A stretch of 64,000 nucleotides of DNA from Ilumatobacteraceae bacterium (GTDB lineage Bacteria > Actinomycetota > Acidimicrobiia > Acidimicrobiales > Ilumatobacteraceae), in the NCBI GenBank assembly GCA_022843125.1, contig JALHOG010000020.1, forward strand, positions 1-64,000, in the 5' to 3' direction. The notes below the pieces were generated by a model. The model saw nothing but the letters and a program-made list of their open reading frames with translations, was not told where the DNA came from and did no database searches. Below are positions 8,340-16,109 of this stretch, one piece after another. The position numbers were made by a program, and so were the translations under genes. The stretch's first letter is position 1; each line of letters begins with the position of its first letter.

Positions 8340-9103
8340 GCGCGAACGAACCTGGGCAGCCGGCGATCGAGGAGCGGTCGGTCACGCTCGATCTCGCCAC
8401 GCCGCGCATCGCACTCGCGATCGGGGCACATCCCGACGACGTCGAGTTCGGAGCCGGCGCGACGCTCGCCAAGTGGGCGGCTGCCGGATGCGTCGTCCAC
8501 CACCTCATCTGCACCGACGGCTCCAAGGGCACGTGGGATGCGGCTGCGGACACCGCAGCGCTCGTGCGCCGGCGGCAGGACGAGCAGCGCGAGGCTGCAC
8601 TTCGCCTGGCCGGGGATCGCGCCGGTGAGGTCGTGTTTCTCGGATACGTCGACGGTGAACTCGACAGCAGCATCGAAGCCCGAAGCCGGGTGGCGCGGGT
8701 GATCCGAGAGCTCCGACCCGACGTCGTGCTCGGCCACGACCCGTGGAAGCGGTATCGCCTTCACCCCGACCATCGCCACGCCGGCCTGTTGGCGTGCGAC
8801 GGCGTGGTCGCTGCCCGCGACCCGCACTTCTTCCCCGAGCACGGGTTGCCTCACCATCGGCCCGACGCGATCCTGCTGTGGGAGGCCGATGTGGTGCACC
8901 ACATCGAGAACGTCACGGGTTGGGTCGACCACAAGCTGGCCGCGCTCGAAGCACACGAGAGCCAGTTCGAGTCGACGATGAAGGCTGCGCATGCAGGCGA
9001 GCTCGACGCGTTCCGGGTACGGATCCAGACCCGCCTCGCGGGTCTCGGTGCTCCGCACGGTCTCGCTGCCGTCGAGGCGTTCGCCGCGATCACCGACGTC
9101 TGA
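8336..9103 (+). CDS. PIG-L family deacetylase
   Basis: 255 residues. The zinc-site motif AHPDDVEFG is at about residues 32-40, and the second metal motif HPDHRHAG at about 140-147. The family removes N-acetyl groups from GlcNAc-type sugars (MshB, Mca, LmbE relatives). Without pathway neighbours the substrate is open; mycothiol or another thiol conjugate is possible. The GTG start overlaps the TGA of the F420 gene, so they share one transcript, which ends at the hairpin at 9118-9154. Confidence 0.85.
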   Translation: MSANEPGQPAIEERSVTLDLATPRIALAIGAHPDDVEFGAGATLAKWAAAGCVVHHLICTDGSKGTWDAAADTAALVRRRQDEQREAALRLAGDRAGEVVFLGYVDGELDSSIEARSRVARVIRELRPDVVLGHDPWKRYRLHPDHRHAGLLACDGVVAARDPHFFPEHGLPHHRPDAILLWEADVVHHIENVTGWVDHKLAALEAHESQFESTMKAAHAGELDAFRVRIQTRLAGLGAPHGLAAVEAFAAITDV

Positions 9104-9117
9104 TCGGGCCGTAGACG

Positions 9118-9154
9118 CGACAAAGGGGCGGTGCCGAAGCCCGCCCCTTCGTCG
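9118..9154. terminator. Bidirectional hairpin terminator
   Basis: The arms AAGGGGCGG (9123-9131) and CCGCCCCTT (9141-9149) are perfectly complementary, with an outer CGAC/GTCG extension across one mismatch. The hairpin lies between the convergent PIG-L and histone-like genes and can serve both. No long T-tract follows. Confidence 0.7.
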
Positions 9155-9170
9155 ATGTCCGAGCGTCAGC

Positions 9171-9512
9171 TCACTTCTTGGTTGCCTTCTTGGCCGGAGC
9201 CTTCTTCGCAGCAGCCTTCTTGGCCGGAGCGGCCTTCTTGGCGGGTGCGGCCTTCTTGGCCGGAGCGGCCTTCTTGGCCGGTGCCGCCTTCTTGGCCGGA
9301 GCCTTCTTCGCAGCAGCCTTCTTGGCCGGAGCCGCCTTCTTGGCCGGAGCGGCCTTCTTGGCGGGTGCCGCCTTCTTGGCCGGAGCCTTCTTCGCAGCAG
9401 CCTTCTTGGCCGGAGCGGCCTTCTTGGCGGGTGCCGCCTTCTTGGCCGGAGCCTTCTTCGCAGCAGCCTTCTTGGCCGGAGCCTTCTTGGCCGGAGCCTT
9501 CTTTGCAGCCAT
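9171..9512 (-). CDS. Lysine/alanine-rich histone H1-like DNA-binding protein
   Basis: 113 residues made almost wholly of [10 protein letters not shown]-type repeats, strongly basic and low complexity. The sequence matches the C-terminal tail that mycobacterial HupB carries fused to its HU domain. Here it is a separate gene 8 bp after the HU stop and in a different frame, so it is neither readthrough nor the same frame. ATG 9512 has an AGG-type site upstream that overlaps the end of hup. It probably binds DNA non-specifically and helps compact the nucleoid, perhaps with HU. The DNA itself is a tandem repeat, so length variation between strains is likely. Confidence 0.85.
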   Translation of the reverse strand: MAAKKAPAKKAPAKKAAAKKAPAKKAAPAKKAAPAKKAAAKKAPAKKAAPAKKAAPAKKAAPAKKAAAKKAPAKKAAPAKKAAPAKKAAPAKKAAPAKKAAAKKAPAKKATKK

Positions 9513-9520
9513 TGGTGGCC

Positions 9521-9802
9521 TCACTTCTTCCCGTTGAGCGTTGACTTCAGAGTGGAGCTGGCCGTGAACTTCATCGCGGTCGAAGCCGCGATCTTCACGG
9601 GAGCACCGGTCTGCGGGTTGCGGCCGGTGCGAGCAGGACGCTTGGTGGTGCTGAACGAGCCGAAGCCCGGCCAAGCGACCTTGTCGCCCTTCTTGGTCTT
9701 GGCGACCACGGTGTCGAAGAAGGCACCAATCGTGCGCTCCGCGTCAGCCTTGGACACGCCAGCGGCGTCTGCAACTGCATCGATGAGTTCAGCCTTGGTC
9801 AT
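9521..9802 (-). CDS. hup: HU family DNA-binding protein
   Basis: 93 residues, a single complete HU domain: [15 protein letters not shown] at the N-terminus, the [11 protein letters not shown] core, and the DNA-binding arm [12 protein letters not shown]. It bends and coats DNA as a dimer. It lacks the PAKKA tail typical of actinobacterial HupB, which is encoded by the next gene. A GGAAG ribosome site precedes the ATG, and the leader contains a small CACGGG/CCCGTG hairpin (9819-9836). Confidence 0.95.
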   Translation of the reverse strand: MTKAELIDAVADAAGVSKADAERTIGAFFDTVVAKTKKGDKVAWPGFGSFSTTKRPARTGRNPQTGAPVKIAASTAMKFTASSTLKSTLNGKK

Positions 9803-9910
9803 GGTCTTCCTTTGAGTTCACGGGCGGTTACCCGTGGGAGTGATGACGGTGTGTCTGGTAGGGATCGGGACACGGGAATTCCGCCTCCCGGCGCCGATGG
9901 CGCACTCATC

Positions 9911-9966
9911 ATCAAACGCTGCAAACTACATCGATGCAACTACCCAGATCGTTGCATTTGCAACTA
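9911..9966 (-). promoter_or_regulatory. hup promoter region with three TAGTTGCA-like repeats
   Basis: Read on the minus strand, TAGTTGCA occurs at 9966-9959 and 9942-9935, and TAGTTTGCA at 9928-9920, all in the same orientation. A -35/-10 pair TTGCAT (9939-9934), 17 nt, TTTGAT (9916-9911) overlaps the second repeat. The repeats may be activator or repressor sites. Confidence 0.45.
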
Positions 9967-9998
9967 GGTTCGAGTTCGTCGATTCAGCGGCGCGGTCA

Positions 9999-10463
9999 TC
10001 ACTCGCCGATCGCGTCGAACGCGAGACGCAAACGCGCGGCGACATCTTCCGCTTCGCCCTCTGCGTATCGGCGACGCGGCCAGAAGAAGCCCTTGAGGCC
10101 GTCGCCGCGACTCCGCGGCACCACATGAACGTGGAGGTGCCCGACGCTCTGGCTCACGATGTTGTTGTTGGCGACGAAGGTGCCGCCGGCCTCGAGTGCG
10201 ACGACGATCGCAGCGCTCACGCGTTGCACGCGCTCGAAGAACGGCCCGAGCTCATCGGCGCGCAGATCGGTGAGTGTCACGGCATGCCGAGTGGGTACCA
10301 CGAGCGTGTGTCCCGGGAACAGCGGCGAGCGGTCGAGGAAGGCCATCGCAACGTCGTCGCGCGCGACGAGGTGCGCTCCCTCGACGCCATCGATCACCCG
10401 ACAGAAGACGCACGAGGGATCCAGGCCGTCACGGGGGGTCGGATCGAACGTCGCGGTCGCCAT
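9999..10463 (-). CDS. HIT family nucleotide-binding protein
   Basis: 154 residues with the histidine triad HLHVHVVPR near residue 116 and an N-terminal CVFC metal-binding pair. HIT proteins hydrolyse nucleotide-phosphate conjugates such as adenosine phosphoramidates or Ap4A-type compounds. ATG 10463 is supported by TAGCGT ending 8 nt upstream; longer in-frame sequence reaches into the divergent gene and looks non-coding. Length is normal for the family. Confidence 0.85.
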   Translation of the reverse strand: MATATFDPTPRDGLDPSCVFCRVIDGVEGAHLVARDDVAMAFLDRSPLFPGHTLVVPTRHAVTLTDLRADELGPFFERVQRVSAAIVVALEAGGTFVANNNIVSQSVGHLHVHVVPRSRGDGLKGFFWPRRRYAEGEAEDVAARLRLAFDAIGE

Positions 10464-10471
10464 CTCGGTCG

Positions 10472-10477
10472 ACGCTA
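10472..10477 (-). promoter_or_regulatory. Leaderless -10 box for the HIT gene
   Basis: TAGCGT on the minus strand ends 8 nt before the ATG at 10463, and no ribosome site fits between. Confidence 0.5.
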
Positions 10478-10609
10478 CGCCGGGTCGAGCGCTGCATCCA
10501 CCAAGCTCTGTGCCACCTGCGGTAGACAAAGCGTCGTTGTTGGGCCATCCCACCACCCGCCAGGATCCACTGGACGAACCATCCGTCCACCGAGCTGTCT
10601 GAGGTTCCC

Positions 10610-12004
10610 GTGACCGACCTCTTCTCCCCCGAAGCGGTGCTCGACCCGATCGAGCCGAGCGACCAGCGGGAGGAGGTGACAGCATCGGAACTGGCACTGC
10701 TCAGGGTCGTCATCGACACGTCGGTACTGGTCGCCGATCCGCACTGCCTGAGCACCTTCGAGGATGCGGCGCTGGTGATTCCGCTGATCGTCGTCGAAGA
10801 GCTCGACAGCCTGAAGACCCGCGCCGACGACGTCGGGCGGTCGGCCCGCACAGCTCTTCGCGCGATCGAGGAACTCCGGACCAAGCACGGTGGGTCCCTG
10901 GTGCGCCCCGTCGCAGTCGGCTCCGGCACCGTCCAGATCGAGATCAACGGGATCCAGAAGCACCGTCTCATCGAGCACGGGCTCGACCCAGCAGTGCCCG
11001 ACAACCGCATCATCGGTGCGGCGCTCGGGCAGTCCGAGATCGGCCGCACGCTCATGCTCTCGAACGACGCAGGGCTACGGATCAAGGCAGCCCACCTCGG
11101 CGTCGACGCGGCACCGCACGAACCCACCAAGCGTCGGCGCGACGAGCGACCCGTCGGTTGGTCGGTGCTCGAGGCACCGTACGAGGTGATCGACTGCCTC
11201 TATGCCGCCGGGGCCGTGGAGGCCACCGCTGTCGCCGCGTCCGACACGCTGACGGAGAACGAGTTCGCGGTGCTGCGTGCCGGGTCGCAGTCTGCATTGA
11301 GTCGCCGGGTCGGCGACGAACTCGTCCTGCTCGCTCACGCCGTACCCGAACCGTGGGGCCTGCGCCCACGCAACAAGGAACAGCGGTTCGCGCTCGAACT
11401 CCTGCTCGACCCCGACATCGCTGTCGTGGCGCTCGACGGGCGCGCCGGGACCGGCAAGACCATCCTCGCGATCGCCGCGGCGCTCGAGCAGGTCGTCGAG
11501 CACCAGCGCTACGAACGCGTCGCCGTCTACCGTCCACTCGTCCCTGTCGGTCGCGCCGATGTCGGCTTCCTGCCCGGTGGTCTCGACGAGAAGCTCGATC
11601 CATGGATGTCCGCGATCCACGACGCGATCGTCGCCCTGACCGACCGATCCAGCAGCCGTGACGCCCGCAGGTTGATCGAGGAGCTCACCGCGCGTGGCCA
11701 ACTGTCGTTGGAGTCGGTGACCTTCTTGCGTGGTCGCTCACTGCACCGCCAGATGGTGGTGATCGACGAGGCCCAGAACCTCGAGCCGACGACCCTGCGA
11801 ACGATCCTCACGCGCGTGGGAGACGGAACCAAGGTCGTCTTCACCGGCGACACGAGCCAGATCGACGCTCCCTATCTCGGCGAGACGAACAACGCGCTGG
11901 CGGTGCTCACGCACGCGTTCACCGATCAGACGTGCTTCGGTCACGTCACGCTCACCGCCTGCGAGCGCAGCGACGTCGCGAGTCTCGCTGCCGAACTGCT
12001 CTGA
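10610..12004 (+). CDS. PIN domain-PhoH family ATPase (PhoH2 type)
   Basis: 464 residues. An N-terminal PIN ribonuclease domain (about 30-160) shows VVIDTSVLVADP, VVEELD and LSNDAGLRIKA acidic motifs. A C-terminal PhoH ATPase follows, with Walker A DGRAGTGKTILA near residue 280 and Walker B VVIDEAQNLEP near 384. PIN-PhoH proteins are described as RNA helicase-ribonucleases, known from mycobacteria as PhoH2. GTG 10610 has GAGG 5 nt upstream. It is monocistronic, with a hairpin right after the stop. Confidence 0.9.
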   Translation: MTDLFSPEAVLDPIEPSDQREEVTASELALLRVVIDTSVLVADPHCLSTFEDAALVIPLIVVEELDSLKTRADDVGRSARTALRAIEELRTKHGGSLVRPVAVGSGTVQIEINGIQKHRLIEHGLDPAVPDNRIIGAALGQSEIGRTLMLSNDAGLRIKAAHLGVDAAPHEPTKRRRDERPVGWSVLEAPYEVIDCLYAAGAVEATAVAASDTLTENEFAVLRAGSQSALSRRVGDELVLLAHAVPEPWGLRPRNKEQRFALELLLDPDIAVVALDGRAGTGKTILAIAAALEQVVEHQRYERVAVYRPLVPVGRADVGFLPGGLDEKLDPWMSAIHDAIVALTDRSSSRDARRLIEELTARGQLSLESVTFLRGRSLHRQMVVIDEAQNLEPTTLRTILTRVGDGTKVVFTGDTSQIDAPYLGETNNALAVLTHAFTDQTCFGHVTLTACERSDVASLAAELL

Positions 12005-12006
12005 AG

Positions 12007-12032
12007 GGTCCGACCGGCATGTCGGCCGGACC
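12007..12032 (+). terminator. Hairpin after the PhoH gene
   Basis: GGTCCGACCG (12007-12016) pairs with CGGCCGGACC (12023-12032) with one mismatch and a 6-nt loop, starting 2 nt after the stop codon. No T-tract follows, as is common in this high-GC sequence. Confidence 0.6.
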
Positions 12033-12086
12033 GTCAGGGAACCGAGAAGTTCCTGCGCGAATCCTGCGCGTTCTGCATCCAGACGG

Positions 12087-12131
12087 TTGCCGCGGTCCGT
12101 ATTTAGTGCTAAATCTACTTTAGTGCTAAAT
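12087..12131 (+). promoter_or_regulatory. whiB promoter with two palindromic operator-like repeats
   Basis: TTTAGTGCTAAAT occurs twice, at 12102-12114 and 12119-12131, 17 bp apart. Each copy is an inverted repeat (TTTAG, CTAAA) around a short centre. A promoter TTGCCG (12087-12092), 17 nt, TAAATC (12110-12115) overlaps the first copy, so a bound regulator would block the -10. AT content here is far above the surroundings. Confidence 0.65.
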
Positions 12132-12181
12132 AGCCGAGGACGAGTCTCCGACTCGCTCCAACCCCTGTGAAGGAGTTCGCC

Positions 12182-12505
12182 ATGTCCGCTGCCGAGGTCA
12201 TCGAATCCGACTTCGTGGTTCCCCGTGGCGTCCCGTGGCAGGAGTACGCGATGTGCAAGGGGCAGACCGAGCTGTTCTTCGCTCGCAAGGCCGAGCGCCC
12301 GCAGGCCCGTGAGCGTCGCGAAGCCAAGGCGAATCGCTTGTGCGCCGCCTGTCCGGTGCGGGTCCCCTGTCGCACCTTCGCCCGTGAGAACCACGAGTAC
12401 GGGTTCTGGGGTGGCGAGAACGAGGAGGATCGCCACCTGCTCGGATACACCGTGTCGGCGCCGATCGGCATCCGCGCCCGCCAGGCCGGCAGCCGTCTCG
12501 GCTGA
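12182..12505 (+). CDS. WhiB family iron-sulfur transcriptional regulator
   Basis: 107 residues. The four cluster cysteines lie in MCKG and CAACPVRVPC, and the family turn is YGFWGGENEEDR at about 80-91 (GFWGG in place of the more common GVWGG). WhiB proteins bind a 4Fe-4S cluster and act with the main sigma factor. ATG 12182 has AAGGAG at the right distance; a GTG 15 nt upstream would lie on that ribosome site. The paired palindromes upstream suggest tight control, possibly by itself or another regulator. Confidence 0.92.
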   Translation: MSAAEVIESDFVVPRGVPWQEYAMCKGQTELFFARKAERPQARERREAKANRLCAACPVRVPCRTFARENHEYGFWGGENEEDRHLLGYTVSAPIGIRARQAGSRLG

Positions 12506-12626
12506 ACCGGCTCACGTTCCCCCCAACCATCCGGGTCACCCCCCTCCCCCCCGGCCCGGCCCGGACGCTGACGGCAGCCGGTGGCGCGCTCCCCCCGCAC
12601 CACCGGCGCCCGTCACACCCACCGTC

Positions 12627-12632
12627 TACGGT
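12627..12632 (+). promoter_or_regulatory. Leaderless -10 box for the exonuclease gene
   Basis: TACGGT ends exactly 7 nt before the ATG at 12640, the classic spacing for transcription starting at the first base of the start codon. Confidence 0.55.
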
Positions 12633-12639
12633 GGCCGGT

Positions 12640-13269
12640 ATGGACCTCGATCGCACCGACACCGCCTCCTCGGCGCCGGTCGCGCCCGACATCGACATCG
12701 AGCTCGACCTCGGGCTCCCTCGGTTCGCCGTGGTCGACATCGAGACGTCGGGGCTGTCGCTGCGTCGCCACCGCATCCTCCAGGTCGCCGTCGTCACCGT
12801 CGAAGGCGGTCAGGTGACCGATGAGTGGTCGTCACTCGTCCGTCTGCGGTGGCCATGGCAGAGCGTGGGTCCACGACGCGTTCACGGGATCACCCGGCGA
12901 TCACTGCGATCGGCGCCCCGTCTCGACGACGTGCTCGGCGAACTGGCCCGTCGCCTCGACGGAGCCGTGTTCACCGCACACAACGTCTCGTTCGATTGGG
13001 CGTTCGTCGAACGGGCGGCGCGCCGCGCTGACCTCAGGCTCGATCCCGCGTCGCGCTTGTGCACCCTGCGGATGTCGCGCCGGCTCGACCCTGACCGGCG
13101 GCAATCGCACCGCCTGGGCGACCTCTGCGAGCGCTACGGCGTGGTCAACGACCGTCCACACGACGCGCTCTTCGACGCTCGGGCCACTGCGGCCGTGCTG
13201 TCGAGCCTGCTCGCCGCCCATGGCGTCGCCAACAGTTCCGACCTCGCCGACCTCTACGAACGCCGGTAG
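12640..13269 (+). CDS. DEDDh 3'-5' exonuclease (DNA polymerase III epsilon-like)
   Basis: 209 residues. The DEDDh motifs are visible: VVDIETSG (Exo I), HNVSFDWAFV (Exo II) and HDALFDARAT (Exo III with catalytic H). The size fits a stand-alone epsilon-like proofreading or repair exonuclease; no BRCT or other domain is attached. ATG 12640 is set by the TACGGT box 7 nt upstream. The 3' end overlaps the convergent pafC gene by 16 bp. Confidence 0.88.
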   Translation: MDLDRTDTASSAPVAPDIDIELDLGLPRFAVVDIETSGLSLRRHRILQVAVVTVEGGQVTDEWSSLVRLRWPWQSVGPRRVHGITRRSLRSAPRLDDVLGELARRLDGAVFTAHNVSFDWAFVERAARRADLRLDPASRLCTLRMSRRLDPDRRQSHRLGDLCERYGVVNDRPHDALFDARATAAVLSSLLAAHGVANSSDLADLYERR

Positions 13270-14207
13270 CGAGCGAGCACGAGGCCTGCCGCAGCCGCCA
13301 CGTCGGTGCGCCATTCTGCGGGCTCCACCAGCTCGGCGTCCGGCCCGAGCCGCAGCAGCGTCCGCACCAGCCACTGCTCGCTGGCGACCGGCACCCGGAC
13401 CGTCACCCATCCGCGACGATTCGGCGGCGAGACCTGGTCGACGGGATAGCGCTCGATCACCCAGCGGGCTGCCGGCGCGAGCCGGATGACGGCGCGCCGG
13501 ACCGATTCGTCGTCGAACCAGGCGCCCGGCGTCGGCAGCGGGGCATCCGAGGGTGCAACGATGCGGCCGGTCCCTTCGGCGCTCAGCACTCGATCCGCAC
13601 GGAACGTGCGCACCGTCCCCGACCGGTCGTCGTCGGCGCTGACGTACCACTCGCCGCGGTCGGCGAACACCTGGCGTGGGACGATGCGGCGCTCGGTCGT
13701 CTCATCGCGCGAGGCGCTCCAGTACCCGATGAGCAACTCCTCCGAGGCGGTGGCCGCGGCGGCGAGCCGGTCGAGGAGCGGTGGCCGATCGAGGTCGATC
13801 CGCACGCCGGCGGTGTCGTCCTCGCCGAGCGCTGTCGCGAGCTTCGCGAGACCGCGCGCCAGCGGCCCCTGCTCGTCGGCCCCCGGCAACTCCATCGCCG
13901 CTCGGCCAGATGCGAGCAGCTCGAACGCCTCGACCGAGTTGAGACGCAGCGGGCGCGTGAACAGACGCGGCACCCCGACGACGATCACGCCGTCGTCGAC
14001 GAACACATCGATCAGCTCGTCGACGAACGGTGGGAGCCCGCACATCGCGATCAGTTCGAGGTCGAGGACCACCTCGTCCTCGGTCAGCGCGAAGCGGGCA
14101 GCCACCTCGGACACCGGCACCTCACCTCGTTCCATCAGCCACGGGAGCATGACGAGCAGCCGCCGCAGCCGTTCCTCGGCGGGACGCGGCTTCGGGCGCG
14201 GCGTCAT
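13254..14207 (-). CDS. pafC: WYL domain transcriptional regulator, PafC-like
   Basis: 317 residues: an N-terminal winged helix (about 12-75) and a WYL domain in the second half (GEWYVSADDDRSGTVRTFRADRV). It is paired with a second WYL protein upstream through an ATGA overlap, the pafB-pafC arrangement. In mycobacteria PafBC is the main LexA-independent activator of the DNA-damage response. The proteasome gene pafA, often next to these genes, is not in the window. Confidence 0.82.
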   Translation of the reverse strand: MTPRPKPRPAEERLRRLLVMLPWLMERGEVPVSEVAARFALTEDEVVLDLELIAMCGLPPFVDELIDVFVDDGVIVVGVPRLFTRPLRLNSVEAFELLASGRAAMELPGADEQGPLARGLAKLATALGEDDTAGVRIDLDRPPLLDRLAAAATASEELLIGYWSASRDETTERRIVPRQVFADRGEWYVSADDDRSGTVRTFRADRVLSAEGTGRIVAPSDAPLPTPGAWFDDESVRRAVIRLAPAARWVIERYPVDQVSPPNRRGWVTVRVPVASEQWLVRTLLRLGPDAELVEPAEWRTDVAAAAGLVLARYRRS

Positions 14208-15136
14208 GACGCCACCGACTCGAGCCACGCGATCACGTGATCACGCACGTCAGCGGGTTCGATCACCTCGGCGTGCTCCAGGAAGCCGATCAGCCACGAG
14301 CGGAACGCGGGCAGGTTCGCGCACGGCACGTCGACGTCGATCGCTCCATCGGGGTGACGGATCGCAACCCGAGCCTCGCCGAGATCGGCCTCGGCAGCGG
14401 CAGCGCGCGGCGCATCGATCCGCACCCTGGCGGTCGGCACCTCGTCGACCGCGCCGATCTGTTTCGGGTCGGCCGGCAACGCGTCACGCGGGTCGAAGCC
14501 GTCGGGCCGCTCGAACGTGCGGCCTGCGATCATCGACACCTCACCCTCGATCCGGTCGATGCGGTACGTACGCCGCTCGCCGCGAGCGTGGTCGAACCCC
14601 ACCAGGTACCAGAAGCCGTCGCGCAGCAGCAGGCCCCACGGGTCGACCTCACGCGCGACGTCGCGGTAGCCGAAGGTGACCGCGACTCGCTGGGCGACTG
14701 CCTCGCGCAGCACCGGCAGCTCGGGCAGGTCGGGCAGAACCGCAGAGATCGCTGCCGACCGATCGAGCGCGCCGGCGCCCAACTTCCACAGCGCCTCCTG
14801 ACCGGACGTCGACCCCGGCCGAGTGGCCGCCATCGCCACCTGCAGCGCACGCGCCTCATCGTCGTCGAGCTCGAGCCCGCGCAGCTCGTACCGCCCACGA
14901 TCGATCCAGTAGCGGGTCTGTCCGGCGTACTCGCCACCCGGAACGATCTCCTGCTCGATCGGCACACCGATGTCGCGGAGCGCCGCCTTGTCACGTTCGA
15001 ACGCCGCCCGGCGGGCCGATTGCCCATCCGGATACTGGCTCTCCATCTGCCCTGCGATCTGCACCAGGCTCAGCGGCTCGCGCGTCTCGAGCAGTAGCGC
15101 GAGCAGGTTGGTGAGGCGCTCGACACGGTCGGTCAC
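14204..15136 (-). CDS. pafB: WYL domain transcriptional regulator, PafB-like
   Basis: 310 residues with an HTH at the N-terminus (VERLTNLLALLLETREPLSL) and a WYL region near 160-205 (DGFWYLVGFDHARGERRTYR). GTG 15136 is the first start giving full homology; upstream in-frame residues would run into the dehydrogenase gene. It lies 10 bp after that gene and overlaps pafC, so the three may be cotranscribed. It likely works as a heteromer with PafC in sensing DNA damage. Confidence 0.82.
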   Translation of the reverse strand: MTDRVERLTNLLALLLETREPLSLVQIAGQMESQYPDGQSARRAAFERDKAALRDIGVPIEQEIVPGGEYAGQTRYWIDRGRYELRGLELDDDEARALQVAMAATRPGSTSGQEALWKLGAGALDRSAAISAVLPDLPELPVLREAVAQRVAVTFGYRDVAREVDPWGLLLRDGFWYLVGFDHARGERRTYRIDRIEGEVSMIAGRTFERPDGFDPRDALPADPKQIGAVDEVPTARVRIDAPRAAAAEADLGEARVAIRHPDGAIDVDVPCANLPAFRSWLIGFLEHAEVIEPADVRDHVIAWLESVAS

Positions 15137-15146
15137 GGGTGCACGA

Positions 15147-16016
15147 TCACTTCGAGTAGTCGTAGAAGCCGCGCCCGGTCTTGCGGCCGAGGAGGCCGGC
15201 ATCGACCATGCGCGACAGCAACGGCGGCGCAGCGTACAACGGCTCCTTGAACTCCTCGTAGAGGCTCTCGGCGACCGCGAGCGTGGTGTCGAGACCGATC
15301 AGGTCGGTCAGGCGTAGCGGGCCCATCGGGTGGCTGCAGCCCTCGACCATGCCGACGTCGATGTCTTCGGCAGACGCGAATCCCGACTCCATCATCCGGA
15401 TCGCCGACAGCAGGTACGGGATGAGGAGTGCGTTCACCACGAACCCGGCCCGGTCCTTGCTGCGGATGACCCGCTTGTGCAGCATCTCGGTCGCGAACGT
15501 GCCCGAGCGCTGCAGCGTGTCGTCGCTCGTCATCAGGCTCGTGACCAGCTCGACGAGCCGCAGCACCGGCACCGGGTTGAAGAAGTGGATGCCGATCACC
15601 TGCTCGGGCCGGCGGGTCGCCGTGCCGAGCTTCATGATCGGGATCGAGCTCGTGTTGCTGGCGAGGATCGCACCGTCGGCGTGGACGAAGCGGTCGAGCT
15701 CCCGAAAGATCTCGACCTTCATCGCCTCGTCCTCGACGACCGCCTCGACCACGAGCTGGCGATCGACGAAGTCGGCGAGCTCGGTGGTGAACGAGAGCCG
15801 GGCGACGGCCGCGTCACGTTCCTCCTCGCTGAGCTTGCCGGCGGTGAGCCCCCGATCGAGCGACTTCACGAGCCGTGCCCGACCCGCCTCGGCAGCGGCT
15901 TCGTTCACCTCGCGCACCATCACGTCCAGACCGGCGCGGGCACACACCTCGGCGATGCCCGACCCCATCAGCCCACAGCCCACCACACCAACACGCTCGA
16001 TCGTCGTCGCAGTCAT
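15147..16016 (-). CDS. 3-hydroxybutyryl-CoA / 3-hydroxyacyl-CoA dehydrogenase
   Basis: 289 residues, the FadB2/Hbd length. The NAD-binding motif is VGVVGCGLMGSGIAEV near residue 7, the catalytic region IGIHFFNPVPVLRLVE is near 135-150, and the C-terminus GRKTGRGFYDYSK is typical. It oxidises (S)-3-hydroxyacyl-CoA with NAD(P), in beta-oxidation or butyrate-type metabolism. ATG 16016 has CAGAAT 9 nt upstream. First gene of the likely dehydrogenase-pafB-pafC transcript. Confidence 0.93.
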   Translation of the reverse strand: MTATTIERVGVVGCGLMGSGIAEVCARAGLDVMVREVNEAAAEAGRARLVKSLDRGLTAGKLSEEERDAAVARLSFTTELADFVDRQLVVEAVVEDEAMKVEIFRELDRFVHADGAILASNTSSIPIMKLGTATRRPEQVIGIHFFNPVPVLRLVELVTSLMTSDDTLQRSGTFATEMLHKRVIRSKDRAGFVVNALLIPYLLSAIRMMESGFASAEDIDVGMVEGCSHPMGPLRLTDLIGLDTTLAVAESLYEEFKEPLYAAPPLLSRMVDAGLLGRKTGRGFYDYSK

Positions 16017-16025
16017 AGAGCGCCG

Positions 16026-16103
16026 ATTCTGCCGCACGCGACCCCGTGATGCCTCGTTCACGACCGCGGCCCGTTCGCGCTGAACGAGCCGCGCGGGCAG
16101 AAT
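16026..16103. promoter_or_regulatory. Divergent promoters, hydroxyacyl-CoA dehydrogenase / glgX
   Basis: CAGAAT appears on both strands: minus 16031-16026, 9 nt before ATG 16016, and plus 16098-16103, 6 nt before ATG 16110. The extended arms ATTCTGCCGC and GCGGGCAGAAT form an imperfect inverted repeat about 70 bp apart. Confidence 0.45.
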
Positions 16104-16109
16104 GGGCGG

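Noticed and set aside
9178-9537. Plus-strand frame rich in FLAGAAF repeats resembling a membrane protein
   Set aside because: It is the antisense of the lysine/alanine repeats of the histone-like gene; codon bias and the family match favour the minus strand.
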